Assembly (NCBI GenBank): GCA_017475035.1
Contig: JAFVGK010000033.1
Location: 49,378-113,377, forward strand
Direction of reading: 5' to 3'
DNA length: 64,000 nucleotides
Source: Blautia sp.
GTDB taxonomy: Bacteria > Bacillota > Clostridia > Lachnospirales > Lachnospiraceae
Shown piece by piece: positions 32,452 through 40,757 of this stretch. The position numbers were made by a program, and so were the translations under genes. The notes below the pieces were generated by a model. It was not told the DNA's origin. It did no database searches and was given only the letters and a program-made list of their open reading frames with translations. The first letter of the stretch is position 1; each line of letters begins with the position of its first letter.

Positions 32452-32592
32452 ATGACGCCGTGTCAGATCGGGTGTGCGCTGCTTGATGACATGGAGTCAG
32501 GTTTCTGCAGCCCGGTGTTGTTCGAGTTCCCGAACGATGAGTGCTTCGTGACCGGCGAAAAGGCGGGCGACTGTGAAAGGATGGATGCATGA
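32452..32592 (+). CDS. Possible 46-residue Cys-containing protein
   Basis: A short frame (MTPCQIGCALLDDMESGFCS at the start, then VLFEFPNDECFVTGEKAGDC) holds five cysteines and overlaps the start of the next gene by an ATGA. The ribosome-binding site is weak. It may be a real small redox/metal protein translated with the DUF362 gene, or a remnant of a larger gene. The rest of 32330-32588 shows nothing else. Confidence 0.35.
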   Translation: MTPCQIGCALLDDMESGFCSPVLFEFPNDECFVTGEKAGDCERMDA

Positions 32593-33587
32593 TGAAAAAA
32601 CTGATAATCGAATGGATTGTATTGCTGTCACTCTGCCTGTGCTGCGCTTCTGCTCAGGCGGCGGATCTGACCACTAACGGAGGCGTGGAGCTCGACCTTT
32701 CTGCGCTGCCCCATCAGGATAAAACCGCGTCTGCCGTGGTGTACTTCATTTCGGACATCACACCGGAGAGCCTGGTCAACGCCTATCAGGCCTTGGGAGT
32801 GGAATTGCCCGGCAAGGTGGGCGTAAAGCTGTCCACCGGTGAAAGCGAGCGTACCAACTACCTGCGGCCTGCGCTGATCGGCGACCTGGTGCAGATGCTG
32901 GACGGCACCATCGTGGAATGCAACACCGCATACGGCGGCAGCCGTTCCTCTACAGCCATGCACATGCAGCTCGCAAAGGACCATGGCTTCACCGACATCG
33001 CGGAGGTGGACATCCTGGACGCTGAGGACAGCATGGAGATACCGATTGAAGGCGGCACGCGGCTCCTGGTGGATTATGTGGGCAGCCACTTTGCCCATTA
33101 CGATTCCTTCCTTGTGCTCTCCCACTTCAAGGGCCATGCTATGGCAGGCTTCGGCGGAGCGATCAAGAACATCTCCATCGGCTTCGGCTCCTCGATGGGC
33201 AAGGTATGGATTCACTCCGGCGGCACCCGCACCAGCGGCAGCATCTGGGGCGACCAGGATCCGTTTTTGGAGGCCATGGCGGACGCGGCCAAGGGCGTGG
33301 ATACCGCTATGGGGGACAATATCGTCTACATCAGCGTGCTGAACCGCCTGTCCGTGGACTGCGACTGCGACGGCAATCCCTCCGAACCGGACATGCACGA
33401 CATCGGCATTCTGGCTTCCGCCGATCCGCTGGCCATCGACCAGGCGGCCATCGACCTGGTGTACGCCATGCCGGACAGCGGCAGCCTCATCGAGCGCATC
33501 GAGAGCCGTAATGGCCTGCATACGCTGGATGCCGCCGAGACCATTGGGCTGGGCAGCCGAAATTATAACCTGGTGATCATGAAATGA
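32589..33587 (+). CDS. Exported DUF362-domain protein
   Basis: A 332-residue protein with a signal peptide (MMKKLIIEWIVLLSLCLCCA, cleavage near AQAA). The DUF362 core is clear: GVKLSTGE, LIGDLVQMLDGTIVECNTAY, FLVLSHFKGHAMAGFGGAIKN, IGILASADPLAIDQAAIDLVY. DUF362 proteins are often linked to iron-sulfur or uncharacterised maturation functions. No ferredoxin-type CxxCxxC repeats are present here. Its stop overlaps the next gene's ATG (ATGATGG), so both are translated together. The role is unknown. Confidence 0.85.
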   Translation: MMKKLIIEWIVLLSLCLCCASAQAADLTTNGGVELDLSALPHQDKTASAVVYFISDITPESLVNAYQALGVELPGKVGVKLSTGESERTNYLRPALIGDLVQMLDGTIVECNTAYGGSRSSTAMHMQLAKDHGFTDIAEVDILDAEDSMEIPIEGGTRLLVDYVGSHFAHYDSFLVLSHFKGHAMAGFGGAIKNISIGFGSSMGKVWIHSGGTRTSGSIWGDQDPFLEAMADAAKGVDTAMGDNIVYISVLNRLSVDCDCDGNPSEPDMHDIGILASADPLAIDQAAIDLVYAMPDSGSLIERIESRNGLHTLDAAETIGLGSRNYNLVIMK

Positions 33588-34480
33588 TGGAATGGCTTCG
33601 CCGTGAGGCGATCTATCTCTGGTATTACCTGGACATCCAGGTCCGGCAGATCGCGCCATACTGGGCGCTGGGCATCCTGATGGGCAGCGCGGTCTCCGTG
33701 TTCGGCAAAAGGGCCATCCATGGCGCTTTCACGAAAATCGGCCGGTGCCGGATGGGATGGCTGGGCGTGATACCGGCAAGCCTGCTTGGCGTCGCCTCGC
33801 CGCTGTGCATGTATGGGACGATTCCCATTGCGGCGTCATTCTCCGAACAGGGAGTGAAGGACGATTATCTGGCTGCGTTCATGATGTCGAGCATACTGCT
33901 CAATCCACAGCTGATTTTCTACAGCGGGGCACTGGGTCAGACTGCGGTAGTCATCCGCTGTGTGAGCTGCACCCTCTGCGGCTGTACCGCCGGATGGCTG
34001 ATTCGCCTGTTCTACAGCGGAAAGGGCAAGTCCTTCTTCGATTTCACCGGCTTTCATGATAGCGCGAGCCGGGACACAGACCCGAACATTTTATTGCGTT
34101 TCCTGAAGAACGTCTGGCGCAACATCAAAGCCACCGGACCTATGTTCGCGCTTGGCATACTGTTGACGGCGCTTTACCAGATACACGTGCCGGGCGATTT
34201 CGTAAGCGGCTTGTTCGGGAAGAATGAGGGTTTCGGCGTGCTGATGGCAGCGACCATCGGCGTGCCTCTGTACATGTGCGGCGGGGGAACGATTCCGCTT
34301 CTGCAGCAATGGCTGGTGGACGGCATGAGCATGGGCAGCGCCGCGGCATTCATGATCACCGGACCCGCGACGAAAATCACCAATCTAGGCGCAATGAAGA
34401 TCGTATTGGGGTGGAAGCGTTTCATCGTCTACATCCTGTTCATCATGGCCTTTGCCTGGGCAACGGGCATGATAATGTGA
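33584..34480 (+). CDS. ArsP/YraQ-type permease
   Basis: A 298-residue membrane protein with about eight hydrophobic segments and two internal repeats. SLLGVASPLCMYGTIPIA and TIGVPLYMCGGGTIPLLQQW are the paired half-motifs of the DUF318/ArsP_1 family, with a conserved cysteine in each. ArsP members export organoarsenicals, while YraQ-type relatives are uncharacterised. It is translationally coupled to the exported DUF362 protein by a 4-nt overlap, a pairing that suggests a membrane-linked two-part function. Confidence 0.85.
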   Translation: MMEWLRREAIYLWYYLDIQVRQIAPYWALGILMGSAVSVFGKRAIHGAFTKIGRCRMGWLGVIPASLLGVASPLCMYGTIPIAASFSEQGVKDDYLAAFMMSSILLNPQLIFYSGALGQTAVVIRCVSCTLCGCTAGWLIRLFYSGKGKSFFDFTGFHDSASRDTDPNILLRFLKNVWRNIKATGPMFALGILLTALYQIHVPGDFVSGLFGKNEGFGVLMAATIGVPLYMCGGGTIPLLQQWLVDGMSMGSAAAFMITGPATKITNLGAMKIVLGWKRFIVYILFIMAFAWATGMIM

Positions 34481-34633
34481 GTCATGGGGACAGGTTCCTT
34501 GACTCAAGGGGACAGGTTCCTTGTGAGTCCTTGTGAGTCAAGGAACCTGTCCCCTTGACTCAAGCCCCGTGACACACCCGTGACTCTGAGCCATGGAACT
34601 TGAGTCAAGGAACCTGTCCCTTTGACTCACCAC
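34478..34633. repeat. REP-like palindrome cluster 1
   Basis: Multiple direct and inverted copies of GGGACAGGTTCCTTGACTC, for example at 34490, 34512 and inverted at 34536 and 34597. They lie between the permease and the GH2 gene. Clusters 2-5 are at 40271, 40613, 42952 and 43993. Confidence 0.88.
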
Positions 34634-34796
34634 AATTCACTCTGATAACTGGCAATTCGCTCTGAAATATGATCCGACGCTTCATTTTGTGGTATCGTGA
34701 TTTCACTGACAGGAAAGAGAAGCTTTTCTTAAGTAGGATGATCGATCAGGTACCTGTAGAATGCTGTTGAAACAGAAATGGAGGAATTAGCTCAAA

Positions 34797-37700
34797 ATGA
34801 AGGGAAAACGAGTCTGGAAGGTTTTGGGGACGCTTCTGGCAGTCGGACTGACGGCTATGTGTCTTGCGTCAGCCGTTGGCGCTGAGGAAGCCGCGAATGG
34901 AAGGAATGTGCAGACTTTAGACGACGGGTGGTTTTTCTTCTATGCGGGAGAGGATTCGCTGGATGAGGCCGCCGGGGCTGAATATGAAGCGGCTGACTGG
35001 GAAAGCATCAGCCTGCCGCATACCTGGAACGCCCTGGACGCACAGGACGGCGGCAATGATTACGCCAGAGGCTATGGATGGTATCGCTATACTCTGCCGT
35101 GGGAGGCTTCCATGGAGGGAAAAAGTGTATTTCTGAAGTTTTACGGCGCCTCCATGCTGAGCGATGTTTATATCAACGGTGAGGCCGCCGCGCATCACGA
35201 AGGCGCTTATACGGCTTTTGCTGTGGAGGTCACGGATCTTCTGAAGGCGGATGGAGACAACGTGATTGCCGTTCGCTGTGATAACCGCAAAACCGAGGAC
35301 GTTGCGCCGCAGGGCGGAGATTTTTCCGTACAGGGTGGACTGTATCGTCGTGTAGAGCTGATCTGTACGGACCCGGTTCATGTTGACACCCTGAATTTCG
35401 GCTCCAATGGTCTTTTCCTTACGACAACGGACGTCTCCGCACAGGAGGCCGTTCTGACAGTACGGTCCGACCTCGTGAACGAAACCGATGCGGAGCAGAC
35501 AGTTACGGTTCACGCCGTTCTGGCAAATCCGGATTTCTTTGAGGAACTGGATGTTGTCGAAAAGCCGCTGTTCGATGTCTCTACGATGGCTCCCGGCGGA
35601 GAAGTGTCCGCGGCTGATCAGACAGTGACGATCCCGGCAGGGGAAGCGGTTCCTTTTGAAGCAGAGCTTAAGGTTGATAATCCCCGCCTCTGGAACGGCA
35701 AGGCCGATCCCTACCGCTATGAAGTTACGTTGTCAATGCAGACCGAGGACGGCATGGCAGACGAGGTGAAGGATTTTGTCGGTTTCCGCTCCTTCACGGT
35801 CGACGCGGATAAAGGTCTGTTCCTGAATGGAGAACCCTACCAGCTTCATGGCGTGAGTCGTCACCAGGATGTCAGAGATATAGGCTACGCCCTTTCCCTG
35901 GAGGATCATGAGAGAGATTTCGGAATTCTTTATGATCTTGGGGCAAACGCCGTCAGGCTTGCCCACTATCCGCAGGATCCCTGGTTCTATGAGCTCTGCG
36001 ACCGCTATGGCATCGTCGTATGGGCAGAGATTCCCCATGTGGGCGGCACCTTGAATACAGACGCGTTCTGCGAAAACCTGAAGGTTCAGCTGCAGGAAAT
36101 GATCCGTCAGCAGTATAACCATCCGTCTATTTTCTTCTGGGGCCTGCAGAATGAGATCAACGATCCTGAGATCGTATGGATCCTTGAGCAGCTGAATGAC
36201 CTGGCTCATGAGGAAGATCCGACCAGGCTTACCACCCAGGCGATCGAGAAGGCAAATGCCCCGATTTATCCTTCGGATGTACTGGCATATAACATTTATC
36301 CGGGCTGGTACTATGAAGGAAGCGTCGCGGAGATGATGGACGCGGCTTACGCAATCGAAGACGAGCGCCCGCTCGGCATTTCGGAATATGGCGCAGGCGC
36401 CAATACCGCCCAGCATGAAGAGAACGCACAGCTTTCCATCGGCCAGTCCCGCGGACAGTGGCATCCGGAAGAATTCCAGAGCAATTGGCATGAGGCCGCG
36501 CTGGAACAGATTTCCGGGCGCGAATTTATCTGGTGCAATTTCATCTGGAATCTGTTCGATTTCGCCAGCGACGGAAAAGCGGAAGGCGGACAGTATGGCA
36601 TTAACGACAAAGGCCTGGTAACACATGACAGGCAGACAAAGAAGGACGCGTATTATCTCTACAAGGCAAACTGGAATCCGGACGATCTGTTCGTACATTT
36701 CACCAGCCAGAGATATTCACCGCGTGACTTCGAGATCAATGAAATCAAAGTATACTCCAATCTTCCGGAGCTTTCCCTGACCGTAAACGGCGAAGATTAC
36801 GGAACCCTGGAAAACAATGGCTTCGGCGTGTTTAAATGGGAGGGCGTTCCGCTGGAGATCGGAGAGAACACCCTGACCGCGGAAGGCGCGGACGGCATCA
36901 GCGAGACGATCATGCTTGAGCGTGTGCTTTCATCCAATCCGACGCTTTCATCCGACAGCGAAGCGGTTGTCATTGATAACCAGAACCGGGAGATCACATT
37001 GAACGGCGTGGTTACGGCCGCCGATTTCCTGACTTTCGTCAAGGGAATCAACGGAACTGAGATGACCCTCCTGAATGCGGACGGAGAGGAACCTGCCGAA
37101 GATGAGAATGTGACCGTTCAGATGACCGTGAAGACGGTTTCTGCCGATGGCAGCAGCGAAATCCAGTATATTTTCAGCGAGCCGAATCTGGCTGAAAACG
37201 CGGAAATCAGCGCTACCTCAGAGATCAGTGCTCATCCGCTTGCCTTCATCAACGACATGGACGGCAAAACCTACTGGTCCTCTGACCGTGGGGCAACCGC
37301 GACGATCGATATCGATCTTGGCCAGGAATATAACTTAACCGGGTTTATGGTAGACTGGTTAAACAACAGCATGAACGAACGTATCTATCTCTACACGATC
37401 GAAACCAGCCTCGACGGAGAAGAGTATACCATGATTGTCGACCGCTCGGCCAATGAAGAGGGCGTCGCCCCGGCAAGTTCTCTTCGCCTTGAGGACAGCC
37501 TGGAAAATATCCGCGCTCGTTATATCCGGCTGGATGTTTTGGGCGGCCCCGTATTCTGGGCGGAATGTGTGGAAATCAACGAGATCAAGATCGACGGCTA
37601 TGATGTCTCTTCCGAGGCGTTTAAGATCGATCATGACGCGTGTACCATTTCGATGAAAAAACCGGATGATACCTTGTCCTGGGAAGCATTTGAAGCCGAA

Positions 37701-37829
37701 CTGACCCTCAGCGGAACCTATCAGGGCATCACCACGCAGACGGGGGCATATTATGTGTCCTCCGGAGACGAGTACATCATTATCGACGCAGACGGGGAAC
37801 AGCATTCCTATACGGTTCTGTTCCGGTAA
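34797..37829 (+). CDS. Secreted GH2-family beta-glycosidase with C-terminal binding module
   Basis: A 1010-residue exported enzyme. The signal peptide ends near SAVGA. The GH2 sugar-binding jelly roll covers about residues 35-190 (PHTWNALDAQDGGNDYARG, GLYRRVELI). An immunoglobulin-like domain and a TIM barrel follow. The acid/base is Glu453 in GLQNEINDP and the nucleophile is Glu530 in GISEYGAG. After the barrel come Ig-like segments and an F5/8-type (discoidin) module around residues 795-925 (MDGKTYWSSDR, RARYIRLDVLG). It probably trims beta-galactosides or related glycans outside the cell. No cell-wall anchor is seen. ATG has AATGGAGGAATT upstream. Confidence 0.92.
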   Translation: MKGKRVWKVLGTLLAVGLTAMCLASAVGAEEAANGRNVQTLDDGWFFFYAGEDSLDEAAGAEYEAADWESISLPHTWNALDAQDGGNDYARGYGWYRYTLPWEASMEGKSVFLKFYGASMLSDVYINGEAAAHHEGAYTAFAVEVTDLLKADGDNVIAVRCDNRKTEDVAPQGGDFSVQGGLYRRVELICTDPVHVDTLNFGSNGLFLTTTDVSAQEAVLTVRSDLVNETDAEQTVTVHAVLANPDFFEELDVVEKPLFDVSTMAPGGEVSAADQTVTIPAGEAVPFEAELKVDNPRLWNGKADPYRYEVTLSMQTEDGMADEVKDFVGFRSFTVDADKGLFLNGEPYQLHGVSRHQDVRDIGYALSLEDHERDFGILYDLGANAVRLAHYPQDPWFYELCDRYGIVVWAEIPHVGGTLNTDAFCENLKVQLQEMIRQQYNHPSIFFWGLQNEINDPEIVWILEQLNDLAHEEDPTRLTTQAIEKANAPIYPSDVLAYNIYPGWYYEGSVAEMMDAAYAIEDERPLGISEYGAGANTAQHEENAQLSIGQSRGQWHPEEFQSNWHEAALEQISGREFIWCNFIWNLFDFASDGKAEGGQYGINDKGLVTHDRQTKKDAYYLYKANWNPDDLFVHFTSQRYSPRDFEINEIKVYSNLPELSLTVNGEDYGTLENNGFGVFKWEGVPLEIGENTLTAEGADGISETIMLERVLSSNPTLSSDSEAVVIDNQNREITLNGVVTAADFLTFVKGINGTEMTLLNADGEEPAEDENVTVQMTVKTVSADGSSEIQYIFSEPNLAENAEISATSEISAHPLAFINDMDGKTYWSSDRGATATIDIDLGQEYNLTGFMVDWLNNSMNERIYLYTIETSLDGEEYTMIVDRSANEEGVAPASSLRLEDSLENIRARYIRLDVLGGPVFWAECVEINEIKIDGYDVSSEAFKIDHDACTISMKKPDDTLSWEAFEAELTLSGTYQGITTQTGAYYVSSGDEYIIIDADGEQHSYTVLFR

Positions 37830-37835
37830 GACAGG

Positions 37836-37871
37836 GAATGCCCCGGACAACAGGTGTCCGGGGCATTCTTG
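37836..37871. terminator. Terminator of the GH2 gene
   Basis: A 14-bp perfect stem, GAATGCCCCGGACA / TGTCCGGGGCATTC, with a five-base loop and a short T-rich tail. Confidence 0.88.
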
Positions 37872-37923
37872 AATGATAAGCACAAGGAAAAAGAATAAGC
37901 GTTATGGGTTATGGCAGGGAGAA

Positions 37924-39216
37924 TCAGGGGGTACATGCCCCTGGTTCTCCCTGCGGTTCGATCAGGAATACCGCCGCATGGAAGACTTCGCCTTCGGACC
38001 AGACCTTCAGGTTTCCTTCATATTTTCGGGCTGTTTCCAGGACGCTTCGAAGCCCATAGCCATGGAAACCTTCCTCTGCCTTTTTGGTCGTGGCCGGCAG
38101 GGTATCGTCGCACAGAGGGACAGGATCCTTGCAATAATTTGCCACATGGATGTTTCGGAGGATCCCTTTTCGTTCCAGGGTCAGGCTGACCAGGCGCTTT
38201 TCCTTTGCCTCGATCTGTTCCGCGGCAGAAATCGCGTTTTCCAGCAGGTTCCCGAAGAGGGAATAGATATCCATCTCATCCATAAAGGACAGGTCTTTCC
38301 CGTTGCCCAGGAAGGTCATCGTGACACCCTTGCTCTGGGCTGTCAGACCTTTCTCCCCCAGCACCACATCCAGAGCCTTTTCTCCGGTTTCGTAGACAGC
38401 CCCATAAGTATCCAGGGCCTGCCGCATGGACGCCAGTTCCTTTTCCGGGAGCTTTTGCTCGAGGGCGGTCAGTTTATGCCGCAGGTCATGGTGAATGATG
38501 TGCAGGCGGTCAGCGGCTTCCTTACTGATGTCGTATTGCTTGGCCTGTTCCTCGCGGATCCGCTCGGAAAGGGCTTTTTCCATCTCCATCTGGGCAAGAC
38601 AGGAAAGATAAAACCGCATAAAAAGAGCCATGACGCAGCAGGTAATCGAATACAGGCTGACACTCAGGCGGAGGACGCTGCTGTAATCCCTGCTCAGCCG
38701 GGTAATGCGGGAAAGGCCGATGCAAATGAGCACGGAGACAACAGAGGCGATGACGAGCCGGGGATCCTGACGGGGATACCGGGAAACCTGCTTAAGCCTT
38801 TCCTTAAAAAGGAGCCAGGTCAAGGCTGTCAGGATAAGAGAAAAAGACAGCTCATGCCATACCGTAAAAGGAATGTCGGGGCGGAAAAACAGGATCACAT
38901 GGACCAGATGGTAGCTGATGTGCTGCAGGGAGACTCCCGAAGCCGTTCCTGAGAGAGCTTCCAGAAACGATATGTCAAACGCCATGAACATTCCCATCAG
39001 GGTGAAGCCAATGATGCCCAGCAGGAGAGCAAAGGCTGTCAGCTGGCCGGGGTAATCCGAAAACATGAAATAGCCTAAAACCATCGAGCAGGCCGTAAAG
39101 GGAAGCAGCCGCAGGATGGAGTGTGTCCGGCGGGGATAAGGCAAAAGAAACATCGCTGAAGCCGCCAGGATCTGCAGCGGATAGGCCGTAAAAGATAAAC
39201 GGGATAAGCCTCCCAT
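37924..39216 (-). CDS. AgrC-type sensor histidine kinase
   Basis: A 430-residue membrane kinase. About six to seven transmembrane segments occupy residues 1-215. The dimerisation/phospho-acceptor motif is IHHDLRHKLTALE near residue 240, typical of GHKL kinases that read peptide signals. The ATP-binding N-box is LFGNLLENAISAAEQ, followed by GYGLRSVLETARKY. ATG 39216 has AGGAGGTGAG before it; an open frame further upstream runs into the regulator gene. It is encoded right after its LytTR partner (5-bp gap). The ligand is unknown and no AgrB/AgrD-like genes are nearby. Confidence 0.9.
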   Translation of the reverse strand: MGGLSRLSFTAYPLQILAASAMFLLPYPRRTHSILRLLPFTACSMVLGYFMFSDYPGQLTAFALLLGIIGFTLMGMFMAFDISFLEALSGTASGVSLQHISYHLVHVILFFRPDIPFTVWHELSFSLILTALTWLLFKERLKQVSRYPRQDPRLVIASVVSVLICIGLSRITRLSRDYSSVLRLSVSLYSITCCVMALFMRFYLSCLAQMEMEKALSERIREEQAKQYDISKEAADRLHIIHHDLRHKLTALEQKLPEKELASMRQALDTYGAVYETGEKALDVVLGEKGLTAQSKGVTMTFLGNGKDLSFMDEMDIYSLFGNLLENAISAAEQIEAKEKRLVSLTLERKGILRNIHVANYCKDPVPLCDDTLPATTKKAEEGFHGYGLRSVLETARKYEGNLKVWSEGEVFHAAVFLIEPQGEPGACTP

Positions 39217-39221
39217 GGTTC

Positions 39222-39941
39222 TCACCTCCTGTCGCTTCGGCCGCTGAGGAATTCCGAAAAGGCCTGGGTGAATTTCGGTTTCTGGGTACGGGCTACCGCA
39301 AGCTCTTCTCCGTCTACCATGCAGGTGTTTCGGAGGACGTGGGTAACATAGCGGAGATTCACCAGGCATCCCCGGTCGCACCTCACAAAAGCGGTATCGT
39401 CCAGCTTTTTTTCGGCCGCAAGCAGTGTTCCGTACTCTGTAAAGACTCCTTCGCGGGAATGATATTCCACATAGTGTCCCTGAACTTTCAGGTAACGGAT
39501 CAGGCTGACACGGATGCGGTATAGCTCTCCATCCTCCGCTACTGTGATCGAGCGGCTGTCCTTTGCCTCGATTCTGGTCAGCACCCGCTCCATCTTCAGG
39601 GCGAAAGCATAACGATCCACGGGCTTCAGAATGAAGTCCAGGGCATCGACCTCGTAACCATGCAGAGCCATCTGCGCCATGTTTGTAATAAAGACCAGAG
39701 CTGCAGTCTGATCGATTTTCCGCAGCTTACGGGCAGCCTCCATCCCGCTCTCGGCGTCTCCGAAAAACACATCCATGAAGATCAGGTCATAGGAGCCATC
39801 ATAACGCATGAGGAAGTGCTCGGTGGCCGCGTACTCATCCACATGGAATTCCACGCCTTTTTCCCTGGAAACATGGGAAAGGCAGGAGCGTATCCTTTCC
39901 CTTTCTGACTGCTCATCATCAACGATAGCCACGTTCAACAT
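39222..39941 (-). CDS. LytTR-family response regulator
   Basis: A 239-residue regulator. The receiver domain (MLNVAIVDDEQSER, YDLIFMDVFFG with the phospho-accepting Asp, LDFILKPVD) covers residues 1-120. A LytTR DNA-binding domain follows (IRYLKVQGHYVEYHSREGVF, FVRCDRGCLVNLRYV). ATG 39941 follows AGGAGGAGCAGAA. It is the first gene of a two-gene operon with the kinase. It probably binds direct repeats ahead of target genes not identifiable here. Confidence 0.93.
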   Translation of the reverse strand: MLNVAIVDDEQSERERIRSCLSHVSREKGVEFHVDEYAATEHFLMRYDGSYDLIFMDVFFGDAESGMEAARKLRKIDQTAALVFITNMAQMALHGYEVDALDFILKPVDRYAFALKMERVLTRIEAKDSRSITVAEDGELYRIRVSLIRYLKVQGHYVEYHSREGVFTEYGTLLAAEKKLDDTAFVRCDRGCLVNLRYVTHVLRNTCMVDGEELAVARTQKPKFTQAFSEFLSGRSDRR

Positions 39942-40082
39942 TTCTGCTCCTCCTGATAGAAACATCGGGTTTTACCATGATTGTTTATCTTCTCACATCT
40001 TCTTGTTTATTTCTGAAGCAACCAAATCAGTCTTTGCAAGCAGGATAACATGAGATAACAATTTTATCAAGTGATCCGATCA

Positions 40083-40152
40083 TATGGAGTCTGCAAGGAA
40101 CGTGTTCTGCAGATGAACGATTACCGATGGATTGGAAAGAAAAAGCATATAG
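40083..40152 (+). pseudogene. 3' fragment of the gene at 44635-45198
   Basis: TAT GGA GTC TGC AAG reads YGVCKERVLQMNDYRWIG and then KKKHI. This matches YGVCKECVLQMDDYRWIG and KKKYI at the C-terminus of the gene at 44635-45198, at DNA level too. Only the last 23 or so codons are present, directly joined to repeat D. It is a broken duplicate. Confidence 0.8.
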
Positions 40153-40167
40153 TAACAATTAATATTA

Positions 40168-40270
40168 AATGATTGCATCGAAAAAAGCCTGATTCTACGG
40201 ATCGCTTCGCAGCGGAGCTGCTCTCGCGATCCTACAGCCACTCGGAATCCGTTCATTTTGCACAGATACA
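40168..40270 (+). repeat. Dispersed repeat D, copy 3 (composite)
   Basis: Left half matches 3746-3815 and right half matches 778-830, showing that both are parts of one element of about 100 bp. It follows the gene fragment. Confidence 0.65.
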
Positions 40271-40300
40271 AGAGTCAAGGGGACAGGTTCCTTGACTCAC
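40271..40300. repeat. REP-like palindrome 2
   Basis: GAGTCAAGGGGACAGGTTCC followed by TTGACTCAC forms one unit. The following 40300-40612 has ATAGTGTA repeated twice and no gene that I can support. Confidence 0.8.
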
Positions 40301-40612
40301 AAGTAAACTCGTGGTCTAAAAATAGTGTACCTCATATTCCCGATGAGCGATATTGTCACATGGGGGACAGTGGGAGAAATAGTGTATCCCATGTGGTTAT
40401 TTAACACCAACTGGAATGGACAACGACAGGGTCAATACATGAAATCTTTGTAAATGCTGGCATTCCCTGTCGTTGTTCATGGAAGGCAGTAAGGCAAGCG
40501 ATAGCGTGCCAGAGGAATAATGGTTGCATGGGGGCATGTACCCGATGTATAGAATGCCATAAACACTGGCTTTTGACCACGGAAGCACGAGTTTTAATCT
40601 GGAGTCTGAGTG

Positions 40613-40739
40613 ATGAGCTGAGCCGCAGGGACAGGTCCCTTGAGTCAAGGAACCTGTCCCTGCGGCTCAAGTTACGGTAGAAATCCGCAACGTAGCGTGC
40701 TATACTTGTGAGTCAAGGAACCTGTCCCCGTGACTCACA
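40613..40739. repeat. REP-like palindrome cluster 3
   Basis: TGAGCCGCAGGGACAGGTCC with inverted CCTGTCCCTGCGGCTCA, then a third unit GAGTCAAGGAACCTGTCCCC. It ends 18 bp before the next start codon. CTATACT at 40700 between units is a possible -10. Confidence 0.85.
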
Positions 40740-40757
40740 TTTAGGGAGGAAAAGATT

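Noticed and set aside
37873-38952. Long + strand open frame opposite the AgrC-type kinase
   Set aside because: Antisense shadow of a well-supported kinase gene; no ribosome-binding site.
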